Shown: in pieces, positions 13,002-22,172 of the stretch
Layout: each line of letters opens with the position of its first letter
How positions within the stretch are numbered: position 1 is the stretch's first letter
Source of the DNA: JALOLG01 sp963722415
Lineage (GTDB): Bacteria; Actinomycetota; Acidimicrobiia; Acidimicrobiales; Ilumatobacteraceae
Reading direction: 5' to 3'
Length of the DNA: 64,000 nt
Assembly: GCA_963722415.1 (NCBI GenBank)
Contig: CAVRNI010000033.1
Span: forward strand, 124,001 to 188,000
Position numbers and translations under genes: made by a program
Notes under the pieces: model-generated
Database searches by the model: none
Seen by the model: only the letters and a program-made list of their open reading frames with translations
Told to the model about the DNA's origin: nothing

Positions 13002-14137
13002 AAAGGGATTGCACCCTCGTGACCGCTGACGCCAGGGTGAAGGAACGGTTCACCCCGCGTCGTGGGCTGGGACCGCACCGCGGGCCTCCTCGCCGCTTTC
13101 CTCACACTCGGGTGGTCGGTCAGTCCAGCTAGCCCGTCGTCGATTCTCCTCGCGTGCGGACATCGTCGCTCGGGGCGATCCGAACGTGACATTCCCTGAA
13201 CCGCGGCCTGGAAGCGCCAACACCAGACAGCCGGGTCCATGCCACGCGCCGAATGCCGGAACCGAATGACACCGGCGAGCCTGCACCGAGCGCGCCAGAC
13301 GGATCATGTACGCCTGCCCGCCTGTGCCCACCCTGGGTCGCGCCGTCACGGCTCGGAAAGCGCCGCCATCAGCGTCCGCCCGACACACCGTCCAGCGCCG
13401 AACACCCGCTCGGAAGCGGCGACAACCGCGACCGGATGCGACACCCAACGCTCGGAGCGGCACCGTCCAATATTCGCGGGTCAGTCGACTCGCGACTATC
13501 CGGTAACGCCGGATCGCCGGCGGGAAGCCGTTCATGCTCGGACCGATGATGGAGCGTGATCGATGCGGCAGGTGAAGCAGCCGGCCGTCGCACGGTGTAC
13601 GTGGAGGTACGCGGCGTGGTCGTCTCCGAGCAGGCGGTCGAACGTTGCCTCGAGGTCCGTTCCGGCGACGACGTCGGCGTCGATCAGGTCGTGGTGGTCG
13701 TCGTAGGAGCGGACTGCCCGAAGCCCGGTGCGCAGCAGCGCTGGAATTTCGTCGCGGTTGTGGATACGGGTCGCAGTGTTCGACGTGTAGGAAGTCGGAC
13801 TCGCTGGTTGCATATGGCCGTGGCAAGTGAACGGCTGATAGGTGAACAGCAGCACGTCCTGGCTTCGCCCGGTGGCAGCCCAGTGTCGGCATGGTGCGCC
13901 GGGGTCGTTGAGGGTACGCGTGTCAGGGCCGTGTGCCGTTCGCGATCTCGTCGCGGCAGATCTGAGCGGTGGAGGAGTCGATGGCTGTGACGCTGAAGTG
14001 CATGCCATGTGAACGTTTCGACCGATGAGATGTGAGGCCATGGGCGCGAAGGAGCAATCCGAATGACCCGACACCGACGTAACCATTCGAGCGTCTCCTA
14101 TCGTCGGTCCTCGGCCGTCTCAGGTTGACTGGGTTGG
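13002..14137. other. Gene-poor 1.1-kb stretch with possible coding debris
   Basis: No full gene is supported. On the minus strand between about 13813 and 13560 an open stretch reads like real protein (RIHNRDEIPALLRTGLRAV ... DDHAAYLHVHRATAGCFTC), but it has no start, no upstream domain and no family I can name. It may be a degraded gene end. Confidence 0.35.
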
Positions 14138-14287
14138 GTGGATCGAAGCGCCGAGTTCGCCGAGGACGTGTGGGTTCATCCGGGCGTCGAGGTCCGTCGC
14201 TCAACAGTCGGCGGCGACGGCCTGTTCTCGACCACCCGGCTGGACGCCGACGTCGTCGTCCCTCGCGACCGACGTGGCGTGCGGTGA
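14138..14287 (+). pseudogene. N-terminal remnant of a SET-domain protein
   Basis: GTG 14138 opens a 49-codon frame whose middle reads VHPGVEVRRSTVGGDGLF, typical of the start of small bacterial SET-domain (lysine methyltransferase-like) proteins. The frame then stops at 14285, and neither other frame continues the SET fold, so the catalytic part is missing. Resemblance is by eye only. Confidence 0.45.
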
Positions 14288-14467
14288 CCACGGTTCGGTC
14301 GCGAGGTGCGATTATCGCTCCCTTCGGCCGCACTGATACGGAGTGTCGAGCGCGGCGCTTCGACAATCAGACGAACTCTTGACAAGCGGGGTTCTCAACC
14401 TTCGGGTGACCGGGGCCGATCGGTATGGGTGCCGCTCGGTCGTACCAGATCAACTCCCACTCACGCG

Positions 14468-14956
14468 GTGACTGCCGTAGGCGTCTCCGCACACCGCGAC
14501 CGGGGTGGATCGCTGATCGAGATCCTGATCGCGATCGTTCTGCTCGGTGGTGTCGTGGGAGGGACGCTCGCGTCGTTCCGCGCCACGATCCTGAGCGGAG
14601 CCGTGCATCGTGATCACGCCAAGGCACACGCGTGGCTGCAATCGTCGTCCGACATCCTGTACGCGTCGCCGAAGGAGTACTGCAACACGATCGAGGCCGA
14701 CGGCGGGGAGAACACGGTGCGAACTGCGTACGAGAAGATCATCAGCGACGTCGAGACCCCCGAGGGCTGGGACGGGTGGCAGATCAGCGTCGTCTCTCCG
14801 GTGCGGTTTTGGAATGCTGGCGAAGTCGACGCCGATCCGGACATCGACTTGTTCTTCGGTTCGGCCTGTGACTCCAACCTCGAGCTGCAGCTCATCGAGT
14901 TGCAGGTGCGGGGCCCGAGCGGTCGCATCATCGAGTCGGTGGAGATCGTCAAATGA
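14468..14956 (+). CDS. Prepilin-like protein (type IV pseudopilin), first gene of a three-gene operon
   Basis: The class III/IV prepilin signature DRG|GSLIEILIAIVLLGG is present: a short charged leader, a Gly before the cleavage site, Glu at +5 and a hydrophobic helix. I chose GTG 14468, which gives a leader of about 13 residues and 162 aa in all; GTG 14429 is the alternative. The mature part (YCNTIEADGGEN ... LELQLIELQVRG) is a short globular domain typical of minor pilins. Its stop overlaps the next start (ATGA at 14953), so the genes are coupled. It would be processed by a prepilin peptidase and placed in a pilus or secretion pseudopilus. Confidence 0.72.
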   Translation: MTAVGVSAHRDRGGSLIEILIAIVLLGGVVGGTLASFRATILSGAVHRDHAKAHAWLQSSSDILYASPKEYCNTIEADGGENTVRTAYEKIISDVETPEGWDGWQISVVSPVRFWNAGEVDADPDIDLFFGSACDSNLELQLIELQVRGPSGRIIESVEIVK

Positions 14957-16222
14957 GCCGACGCCGCGCTCGACTCCAGCGCGATCGAGGCACGAGATGC
15001 CGGGTTCACGCTCCCCGAGATGCTGATCGTCGTGATGATGACGGGGGTCGTCGCGGTCGTCATCGCGGCGACCGTGATCGTCAGCTTTCGGACATTTCCT
15101 GACGTCGAGGATCGCGCCGACACAGCGATCACCCTTCAGGGCTTGACGACCTGGCTCCCACCCGACGTCGACTCGGCCAACCCCGGCCAGTTCGACACAT
15201 CGGCGAGCGCCCCCTCGGGATGCACTGGCGCCGATCCAGGCGTCAACCTGTTGCGTCTCAACTGGGAGGAGACCGCCTTCGGCAAGACCACCAGCTACGT
15301 CGCCAGCTACCGGTTCGTCGTGTCTGGCCTCAACTACCGGATCAAGCGTGTCTCGTGCTCGGGGACCTCGGCGCTCGGCGTGGCGCAGTTGCGCGACGTC
15401 ACAGGCGCGCTGCCCGCTACCGCTCCGACAGTGACACCACGCGACACCGATGCGGACGGCTTGGACGACACCGTGACGTTCTCGATCGTCACGCTCGCAG
15501 GCACCACCGTGGACATCGATGCCGCCTCGAAGAATCCCCACGAGACCATCCCGCCGGCGCCCCCGACGACGATAGCCACACCGGTCAACTCGGCACCGAC
15601 AGCCGAGAACGCGTCGACGAGCACCACCGAGCTCACCCCGGTCGACGTGACGCTCCCGGCGGGCGACCCGGATGGCGATCTGATCTTCGCCACTGTCCAA
15701 GGCGTCCCGGCGGAGCTGACGGTTGCGATCAGCGGTCTCGTCCTGACAATCACACCAGCCGCCGGCACGCTGGGGTCGTCGTTCTCGTTCCAGTACACGC
15801 TGACCGACCCCGACGGTGCGTCGGCAACGGCCGATATGACGGTCGACGTGACCGATGGTTCGGCACCGACGACGACGAGCCCGGCGACCACCACGACGCA
15901 GCCGCCGTGCGTGCTGGGTTCGATGGAGCTGTCCGACGACTCGGTGCCCCTCAAGAAGACCCCAATCGGCAAGCTCGCAAAGGACGTTGTCGTCACGATC
16001 ACGATCGCCAGCGGCTATTGCGTCGGCCTCACGCTCCAGTACGAGACCGACGGGTCGAACGAGGAGTACGTCCAGAACTTCGGCCAGAGCGCTCCGTACA
16101 CGGTCACGCTCGAAGGGCACCCCAAGGGCACCGAGCTGTGGGGGCTCGGCACGCACGAGCTGTCCGTGTACGACGGAGCGGCCAACCTGCTTGGCTCCCG
16201 CACGCTCACGACCACGACCTGA
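14953..16222 (+). CDS. Prepilin-like protein with Ig/cadherin-like domain (frameshift near 14995)
   Basis: ATG 14953 overlaps the previous stop. Reading MSRRRARLQRDRGT and then skipping one base near 14995 joins it to DAGFTLPEMLIVVMMTGVV, a classic prepilin cleavage motif; without that correction the motif has no start codon. After the pilin helix comes a globular part, then a cadherin/VCBS-like beta domain (LPAGDPDGDLIFATV ... YTLTDPDGASATADMTVDV), a Thr/Pro linker and a C-terminal beta domain, about 420 residues in all. The large adhesive-looking C-terminus suggests a tip or minor pilin that contacts surfaces. Confidence 0.7.
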
Positions 16223-16234
16223 GGAACGGAAATC

Positions 16235-17695
16235 ATGACGACGCCAACGACGCCACGACGCAACGACCGGCGCGATACGGGCGCGATCCTGCCGCTCGTA
16301 CTCGTCATGTCGATCGTGATCACGATGATCGTCGCCGCGCTGGCGACATACGTCGCGAGCGGGCTGCGCTTCGGCCACGTCGCCGAGGCACGTGCCGACC
16401 GGCTCGCAGCGGCCGACGGCGGGCTGCGCTACGGAATCGAACGGCTGGGAAACTCCCAGTACCCAGCGTGCCTGTCGAACCTCGGCAACGTCGGCCACAC
16501 CATCGAGTTCCCAGCCCAGGTGAACGGCGCCCAGGTCAGCGTGACCTGCCAGAAGGCCTCCGGAGGCATCTCTGACATCAAGGCTTGGGCGATCGTCGTC
16601 ACCGGCGCCGGCGTGCCGACCGGATTGCCGATGCTCACGAGCCAGTCGGGAGGCGGCGGTCCACAGAAGCTGCTCGGCGGGCCGGTCTGGGTGACCGATC
16701 CCGATCAGTCACGCACGGACCTGCAGGCACCGGTCACGGTGGAGAACGGTGACATCTGGTACTACCGCGAGGACTGCCCCAACGCAACGCTCGATCTCGA
16801 CGAGAACCTCAGCTTCACGCCCACGTTTCGCGGCACACAGTGCATCGACAAGCCATGGGATGAGATCTACGACGTTCCGTGTCCAAAGACCGCAGCCGAC
16901 CCCACGGTCTGTCTCTGGACCCCGGCGACCGTCCCGCTCACCGCGGCCGCACCCCCCGACAGCACCAGCCTGCCCGGATGCACGATCTTCTCACCGGGGA
17001 TGTACACGACACCACCTGTGCTCTCTAAGTACAACTACTTCCAATCCGGGGAATACCACTTCGTCGACTTCACGTGGGACATCACTGACGCCACGGTCGT
17101 CGCCGGGTGGGCCAACACGGACCTCCAGTACGGCGACCAGCAGTTCCTCGCCAACGCGCCGTGCGAAGACGCAACCTCCGCCGACGCTGCCAGTGGGAGC
17201 AAGCCGGGCGCGACGTTCTACCTCGCCGGGTCCACCCGGATCGAGATCGGCAACAAAGGCGGCTTGGAGATCCTCCGGCGAGCCCAAGGCGAAGACTTCG
17301 TCAGCATCCAGGCGCTGCGCGACATGCCCGCGCCTTACGCCGACAGCACCCTCGACTACAAGACCGACATCTTGTGGACCCAGTCCGGCAACAACAGCGA
17401 CCTCGCCCTGCACGGACAGGCCTGGGCGCCTTACGCCAGCATGACGTTCGGCAACGTCACCAACAGCGCCAACGGCCAGATCCTCGGCGGCGCCGCATTC
17501 GCCACGATCCACCTGCAAGCATCGGCATCAGCATCGGCCTTCGTCATCCGTGTCGAAACCAGCCCGACCGTGTACAGCCTGTTGCTCAAATCGGTTGCCA
17601 CGCTCGACGGTAAATCAACAACCATGCACGCAGTCGTCCAAGTCGACGATCAGGGCAACCCTGTCGCCGTGAGCTCGCTGCGTGTCGTCGACTGA
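16235..17695 (+). CDS. PilX-like pilus-associated protein, third gene of pilin operon
   Basis: 486 residues; GAGGA lies about ten bases before the ATG, and only 12 bases separate it from the preceding gene. The N-terminus has a basic leader and one membrane helix (DTGAILPLVLVMSIVITMI), then RADRLAAADGGLRYGIERL, the arrangement seen in PilX/TadG-like proteins that carry one helix and an external domain. The large exported part contains paired cysteines and no enzyme motif that I recognise. The likely role is a minor component of the same surface appendage. Confidence 0.62.
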   Translation: MTTPTTPRRNDRRDTGAILPLVLVMSIVITMIVAALATYVASGLRFGHVAEARADRLAAADGGLRYGIERLGNSQYPACLSNLGNVGHTIEFPAQVNGAQVSVTCQKASGGISDIKAWAIVVTGAGVPTGLPMLTSQSGGGGPQKLLGGPVWVTDPDQSRTDLQAPVTVENGDIWYYREDCPNATLDLDENLSFTPTFRGTQCIDKPWDEIYDVPCPKTAADPTVCLWTPATVPLTAAAPPDSTSLPGCTIFSPGMYTTPPVLSKYNYFQSGEYHFVDFTWDITDATVVAGWANTDLQYGDQQFLANAPCEDATSADAASGSKPGATFYLAGSTRIEIGNKGGLEILRRAQGEDFVSIQALRDMPAPYADSTLDYKTDILWTQSGNNSDLALHGQAWAPYASMTFGNVTNSANGQILGGAAFATIHLQASASASAFVIRVETSPTVYSLLLKSVATLDGKSTTMHAVVQVDDQGNPVAVSSLRVVD

Positions 17696-18092
17696 CGATC
17701 GCACATCCTGAAGGGGCCCCGTTCGAGTTCATCATCGGTGTTGGTCGGGGCGGCAGGCGTGCTGTGATCGCCACCCGCCGTGAAGGACGCGTACCGAACG
17801 ACGTCGGCGTATCCGATACCGACGTCCGAATAACCCCGGTCTGCGTGTCCGGGAAGGCCGGTATCGAGTCACCGGACATCGCGTCGCCCGACGACGAGTG
17901 TTGGGTATCGCCCGGACCGGGCGTTTCGGGGCAGTACCGATCGGATGATCTGTGCGCGCCCTGCGGCTTGCGAGCCGCGCCCCTACCGGGCAATCGGGGC
18001 GGGCTCGCTGTCTCGGTCACGCGACATTGCCATGGCAATCACAGAAACTGTCGTACGCTTCGCTCTCGACTTCGGGGTAGGGGGAATCGTCC
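17696..18092. other. Intergenic region after the pilin operon
   Basis: No gene seen. A GGGGCCCC palindrome lies just after the stop (about 17714), and there is a G-rich ribosome site (GGGGTAGGGGG) before the next gene. Confidence 0.4.
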
Positions 18093-18362
18093 ATGCAAGA
18101 CATCATGATCAGGATCGAAACCGATGACTTCGAGGCGTGGAAGACGCAGCACTACCTTCATGCCGACAACCGGGCCGCGTTTGGCATCAGTGACGGACCC
18201 GCCTATCAGGACATCGACAATCCCAACGCCGCGTTGTTCCACATCATGACCGACGATATGGACCGGGCCATGCAGTGGTTCACGAGCGATGTCTTCAAGG
18301 AAGCTTCACGGTTGGCCAAAGTTACCGGCCACGTCTTCTACCTCGCCCAGGCGCAGGCCTGA
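18093..18362 (+). CDS. Small hypothetical protein, 89 aa
   Basis: The ATG at 18093 is preceded by GGGGTAGGGGGAATC. The product is acidic and aromatic-rich (IETDDFEAWKTQHY ... DDMDRAMQWFTSDVFKE) and looks like a ferredoxin-like alpha+beta monomer, of the type seen in DUF3764-like or antibiotic-biosynthesis-monooxygenase-like proteins. No catalytic residues are evident. A strong terminator follows 80 bases downstream, so it is a single-gene unit. Confidence 0.6.
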   Translation: MQDIMIRIETDDFEAWKTQHYLHADNRAAFGISDGPAYQDIDNPNAALFHIMTDDMDRAMQWFTSDVFKEASRLAKVTGHVFYLAQAQA

Positions 18363-18442
18363 CCCACGTTCGAGGAGATCGGGAAGGGTCGGAGAAAGGA
18401 CAACAAGGCGCGCCAGGTCTGCCGATCGGCGCCGGGCAGCAC

Positions 18443-18474
18443 CCGCCCGCCCTCCTGTCAGTGAGGGCGGGCGG
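18443..18474 (+). terminator. Strong hairpin terminator
   Basis: Perfect 12-bp stem CCGCCCGCCCTC / GAGGGCGGGCGG with an 8-base loop (18455-18462). It sits 80 bases after the small gene ending at 18362. There is no U-tract, as is common in high-GC actinobacteria. Confidence 0.75.
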
Positions 18475-18677
18475 TTGTGCGGTGTCCTAGGTCTGACTGG
18501 AGCCTCCACGATTCCGGCAGCGGGGCCGAGGAGTCGGGTAAGACTGCACGGTAGGAGAACTCCCCTTCGGTCCGAACGCAACTAATTCCCGATCGGGTCC
18601 GATCTCAAACATTTTTCTCGAAACGACATCGTCTTCCAATAGGCTTCTTATCTCAAAGGCGGAAGGCGGGACGGGGT

Positions 18678-18971
18678 ATGTATGGCGACGGTGTGGGCAC
18701 GCCCGGGCGCGCGGTGGCGATCGCGGCGGACAAGTACGCCAAGGCGGTGACGGAAGCGGCCGAGATCCACCGCGGCGCGGTCGCTCGTCTGCTCGCCGAC
18801 TTGATGAACGCTGAGTCGATGGCCGAGGCGGCGCGGATCAAGGTCGAATTGACAACCGTCCAAAGCCGGTACGAAACCGTGCTGATGTCGGAAACGATCG
18901 CAATGCAGGCCCGCAACGATCAGGTTGCCGCCGAGCTGAGGGAACTCGAGAAACGACGACTGCCCACCTAG
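18678..18971 (+). CDS. Small coiled-coil hypothetical protein, 97 aa
   Basis: The ATG follows GGAAGGCGGGACGGGG. The product is mostly Ala/Glu-rich helix with heptad character from about residue 15 to 90 (KAVTEAAEIHRGAVARLLAD ... VAAELRELEKRRLP). It has no signal peptide or membrane segment. It stands alone next to an IS256 remnant, and no family is recognised. Confidence 0.5.
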   Translation: MYGDGVGTPGRAVAIAADKYAKAVTEAAEIHRGAVARLLADLMNAESMAEAARIKVELTTVQSRYETVLMSETIAMQARNDQVAAELRELEKRRLPT

Positions 18972-18974
18972 CCG

Positions 18975-19335
18975 CCGTCAGCGGTTGCTCGACCGCTGGC
19001 TGATCACGATGGCGTCGAGGTAGATCACCGATACACCGAGTCGAGCGGGCGATGCTGCCACTCGCGTAGCTCTTCCAACACGGCGTCGGTGATCGTCGAG
19101 ATCAGATCCGGCGACACCTCGACTTGGTAGATCTCGCGCAGGTGAGCCTGCACGTCACGCACCGACATCCCTCTCGCGTAGAGGGCGATGACTCGTTCGT
19201 TGAACCCGGCCAGGCGGGTCTGACCCTTGGGGATCAGCTTGGGTTCGAAGCTTCCGTTGCGGTCCCGGGGAACATCCAAATCGACCGCGCCGAGCTCACC
19301 GCCGAGTTGGGTTACGTCCGGCCACGCCACTTACA
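18975..19335 (-). mobile_element. IS256-family (mutator) transposase remnant
   Basis: The minus strand reads LDVPRDRNGSFEPKLIPKGQ ... GMSVRDVQAHL ... EVSPDLISTITDAV ... HRPLDSVY, the conserved N-terminal and central part of IS256 transposases. Near 19035 the frame breaks, and VIYLDAIVIS continues in another frame to a stop at about 18970. The DDE catalytic core and both element ends are missing, so it is immobile. Its boundary near 19335 abuts the hydrolase stump on the other strand. Confidence 0.75.
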
Positions 19336-19339
19336 CAGT

Positions 19340-19567
19340 CCGGCGGATACCCCCGACGACGCCCGAGCGTTGCAAACGCCGTGGAAGTTCGACCTCGCCG
19401 AGGTGACGGTACCGGTGTGGCTCGCGCACGGCGTCGACGACGAGTTCGCTCCAGTGCACAACGCTCAGCGGCTCGGGCCCAAACTCCCCAATGCAGTGAT
19501 GTCGGTCCGCAGTGGCGTTGGACACATGGACCTCATCGCCGACGCTTTCGCCGACCCTGTCGACTGA
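19340..19567 (+). pseudogene. C-terminal stump of an alpha/beta hydrolase
   Basis: The plus strand reads TPWKFDLAEVTVPVWLAHG, VDDEFAPVHNAQRL and SVRSGVGHMDLI. These are the last third of an alpha/beta hydrolase: the strand leading to the catalytic Asp (GVDDEFAP) and the catalytic His (GVGHMDL). The nucleophile elbow and lid are absent. The break coincides with the edge of the IS256 remnant, so an insertion followed by deletion probably removed the 5' part. Confidence 0.65.
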
Positions 19568-19931
19568 ATGATCGCCCAACGCTGACACCGCCTGCTCCGA
19601 GCGACCGACGACGCGACCGGGTTGTTCGACGCGGACAGGCGTTTCGACTCGAAGGCACCCCAACCCGAGGGTATGAATGCGCGGCGATCCGGCGAACTCG
19701 GATAGGGCGGGGCCAGCTTATTCCTGGGCGATTCCTCGTTCGATGAAGGGCCTCGCTCGGCGTGTCGATGGATGCGTCGTCGAGCAGCCGATCGATGCCC
19801 GCACAACGATGCGGACACAACCAAGCCCCCGACGCGGGAGAGGGACTCGTCGGCGACAACAGCCACCCGGTCGCCTGCGACTCGTGACCTGCGCCCCGCC
19901 CGCCGCGGCGCCGCGGCGAGGCGCTCGCGCG

Positions 19932-21959
19932 ATGCTGTCGAGGATGGGCGTGTCGGCTCGCCACCGTGTTGCGGGGCTCGTCGCCGGGGTGGCATTGATC
20001 GCCGCGGCCGTGTCGGCTCCGGCATCGGCGCAGGCTCAGGTGAGCGCCCAGATCGGACGGATCGACGCCGCCGGGCTCGTGGGGCACGTCGGCGTCGACC
20101 TCGACGGTGGCTCAGCGCTCGCCTACGAAATCGTTCGCTACTGGGACGCGGCGGGACAGATCGACGACTTCGCGGTTCCCGGATCGCCGGCCTGGGCGAG
20201 GTTCGAGTTCTATCCCGACAGCCACGCCTACGACCCCTGGACGCTGTCCGTCGGCGGGGCACACGTCCACCGCGACGTGTCAATGGGCCCGAACTGGCTG
20301 ACGATGGGTGACATCACCTTGCCGAAGCTCGGTCAAGCCTTCGACGGTGCAGTCGGGTTCCGCATCGACGGCACGATCGTGTCGAGCACTGACGTTCCCG
20401 ACGGACGGGTCGAGATCGACGCGTTCCAGCTCGGGATCGTCGAGTTCGATCCGTTCATCCCGCCGCTGCCTCGAAACGCGACCGGTGACGAGTTCGGCGC
20501 GTTCGCCACATCGACGAATCGGGGTCACCAATGGACAGCGGGCGTCGGATGGCCAGGGCGGTACGTCCTGTTCGTGCGCGACATGGCGACCAACCGTCGC
20601 ATCCAGGCGATCGCCGACATCGCCCCCGGATCGGTTCCCACCATCGACCTGGACGCCGTGTGCTTCGGCTTCTACACGTGCCAGTACGACCGCGGCGGGC
20701 CCGGAGCCGCTGCCGGGACCTTCCACCCGCTGACACCGACGCGGGTGCTCGACACCAGGGCTCGGCTCGGGATCGGTAACGGTCCGGTGAGGACTGGTGG
20801 TGGTTGGTCGCCGAGTGACAACCGAGTCGTGCGAAACGACGAGGTCGTGAACCACGAGCTGAGGGTCACCGGAAGGTTCGGAGTGCCCGCGACCGGCGTC
20901 AGTGCGGTGCTGCTGAATGTGACGGCGGTCGAAGCGCCGGGTGCCGGCTTCGTCGCGGTGCGGCCACGCCGACCGAGCTGTTGTGACGACCTCGCGATCC
21001 ACGACGACCGGGCAGCGATCGATCCAGAGGTCCCCGCGACGTCCAACCTCAACGTCGGTCCGTCCGACGCTGTCGCCAACCTCGTCCTGGCACGTGTGGG
21101 CGCGGGTGGCACGATCACCCTGTTCAACTCCTTCGGGCCGACGCACATCATCGCTGACGTCGCCGGATGGTTCGACACCGGCTCGGCCGATCCGCAGGCG
21201 CTCGGCTACGTGGGGGTCGCCCCGACACGCGTGCTCGACACCCGCAACGGCACGGGCGGTCCCGCCAAGCGCTTCGAGATCGGTGAGACCCGCACGGTCG
21301 CGGTGGCCGGCGTCGCCGGTGTGCCGGACGATGCGTCGGCGGTCGTCGTCAACATCACCGCCACGCATGCACAGGCGGCCGGCTATGTGCGTGCGTTCCC
21401 GTCCGGTATCGCGACGCCGCAAGCCTCCAGCCTCAACTTCACGGAGCGCGCGGATCGCGCCAACCTGGCGGTCCTTCCGGTGGGCGCGGACGGCCGCATC
21501 GCGATGCGCGTCGACGACGCGGCGACGCACCTCGTCGTCGACGTGATGGGCGCCTTCGCCCCGGGCGGACACAGAATCACGGCGATCGAGCCGGTCCGTG
21601 TCGCCGACTCGCGAAGCGGTCTCGGCCTCCCGCCACGGAAGCTCGCCGATGGCGAGATCGTCGCGGTGCAGCTACGCGGCGTCGGCCCGATTCCCGCCGG
21701 CGCGACCGCGGCGGTGCTCAACGTGACGGTGACGCAGAGCGAGGGTGGCGGCTACGCCACGGTGTTCTCCGGCGGGTCGCCTTCGCCGGAGACGTCGAAC
21801 GTCAACTTCACGGCCGGTAACGACGTGTCCAACATGGTGATCATCCCACTCGGCGCCGACGGCTCGATCGCGTTGCTCAACCGCGGAGCACCGGCCCACG
21901 TGATCGTCGACACGCTGGGTTTCGTGACGGCGAACGCAGCCGGGACCGGACAGTCATGA
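19932..21959 (+). CDS. Secreted protein with three 'PTRVLDTR' repeat domains, ~675 aa
   Basis: The start at 19932 has GAGGCG upstream and gives a signal peptide (HRVAGLVAGVALIAAAVSAP, then ASAQA). After a novel N-terminal domain of about 240 residues come three similar modules of about 130 residues. They begin at LTPTRVLDTRARLG, APTRVLDTRNGTGG and EPVRVADSRSGLGL, each ending with a hydrophobic strand such as HIIADVAGWF, HLVVDVMGAF or HVIVDTLGF. This module is widespread in secreted actinobacterial proteins, often beside enzymes or amidases; its ligand is not known. No enzyme domain is visible here. Confidence 0.75.
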   Translation: MLSRMGVSARHRVAGLVAGVALIAAAVSAPASAQAQVSAQIGRIDAAGLVGHVGVDLDGGSALAYEIVRYWDAAGQIDDFAVPGSPAWARFEFYPDSHAYDPWTLSVGGAHVHRDVSMGPNWLTMGDITLPKLGQAFDGAVGFRIDGTIVSSTDVPDGRVEIDAFQLGIVEFDPFIPPLPRNATGDEFGAFATSTNRGHQWTAGVGWPGRYVLFVRDMATNRRIQAIADIAPGSVPTIDLDAVCFGFYTCQYDRGGPGAAAGTFHPLTPTRVLDTRARLGIGNGPVRTGGGWSPSDNRVVRNDEVVNHELRVTGRFGVPATGVSAVLLNVTAVEAPGAGFVAVRPRRPSCCDDLAIHDDRAAIDPEVPATSNLNVGPSDAVANLVLARVGAGGTITLFNSFGPTHIIADVAGWFDTGSADPQALGYVGVAPTRVLDTRNGTGGPAKRFEIGETRTVAVAGVAGVPDDASAVVVNITATHAQAAGYVRAFPSGIATPQASSLNFTERADRANLAVLPVGADGRIAMRVDDAATHLVVDVMGAFAPGGHRITAIEPVRVADSRSGLGLPPRKLADGEIVAVQLRGVGPIPAGATAAVLNVTVTQSEGGGYATVFSGGSPSPETSNVNFTAGNDVSNMVIIPLGADGSIALLNRGAPAHVIVDTLGFVTANAAGTGQS

Positions 21960-22172
21960 GTCCCAGATCGAACCGAAGGCCGGGATGCATCGTTGTTCGA
22001 GTCCGCGGACCACGTGCCTCGTGATCGTCTTGTTGGACACGCAGATCATGGCTTCGGCATCGGAGTCGACAGAGGCGTGGTACGCGAGGCGCAAGACGTC
22101 CGGCTTGCCCAACGCACGCTGAACACGCCACGAGATGGCATGACTGCCCCACCTGCCGAGACGCGCGCGCCA
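21960..22172. other. Convergent intergenic gap
   Basis: 213 bases between two converging genes. No gene and no convincing terminator stem were found. Confidence 0.35.

Noticed and set aside
13050..13892. Minus-strand frame of 280 codons
   Set aside because: No ribosome site, no domains, Arg/Pro-rich composition; only a short part (13560-13813) looks protein-like and it is noted separately.
14450..16498. Minus-strand open frame of 682 codons across the pilin operon
   Set aside because: Shadow of prepilin genes that have ribosome sites, coupling and family motifs; no recognisable protein features.
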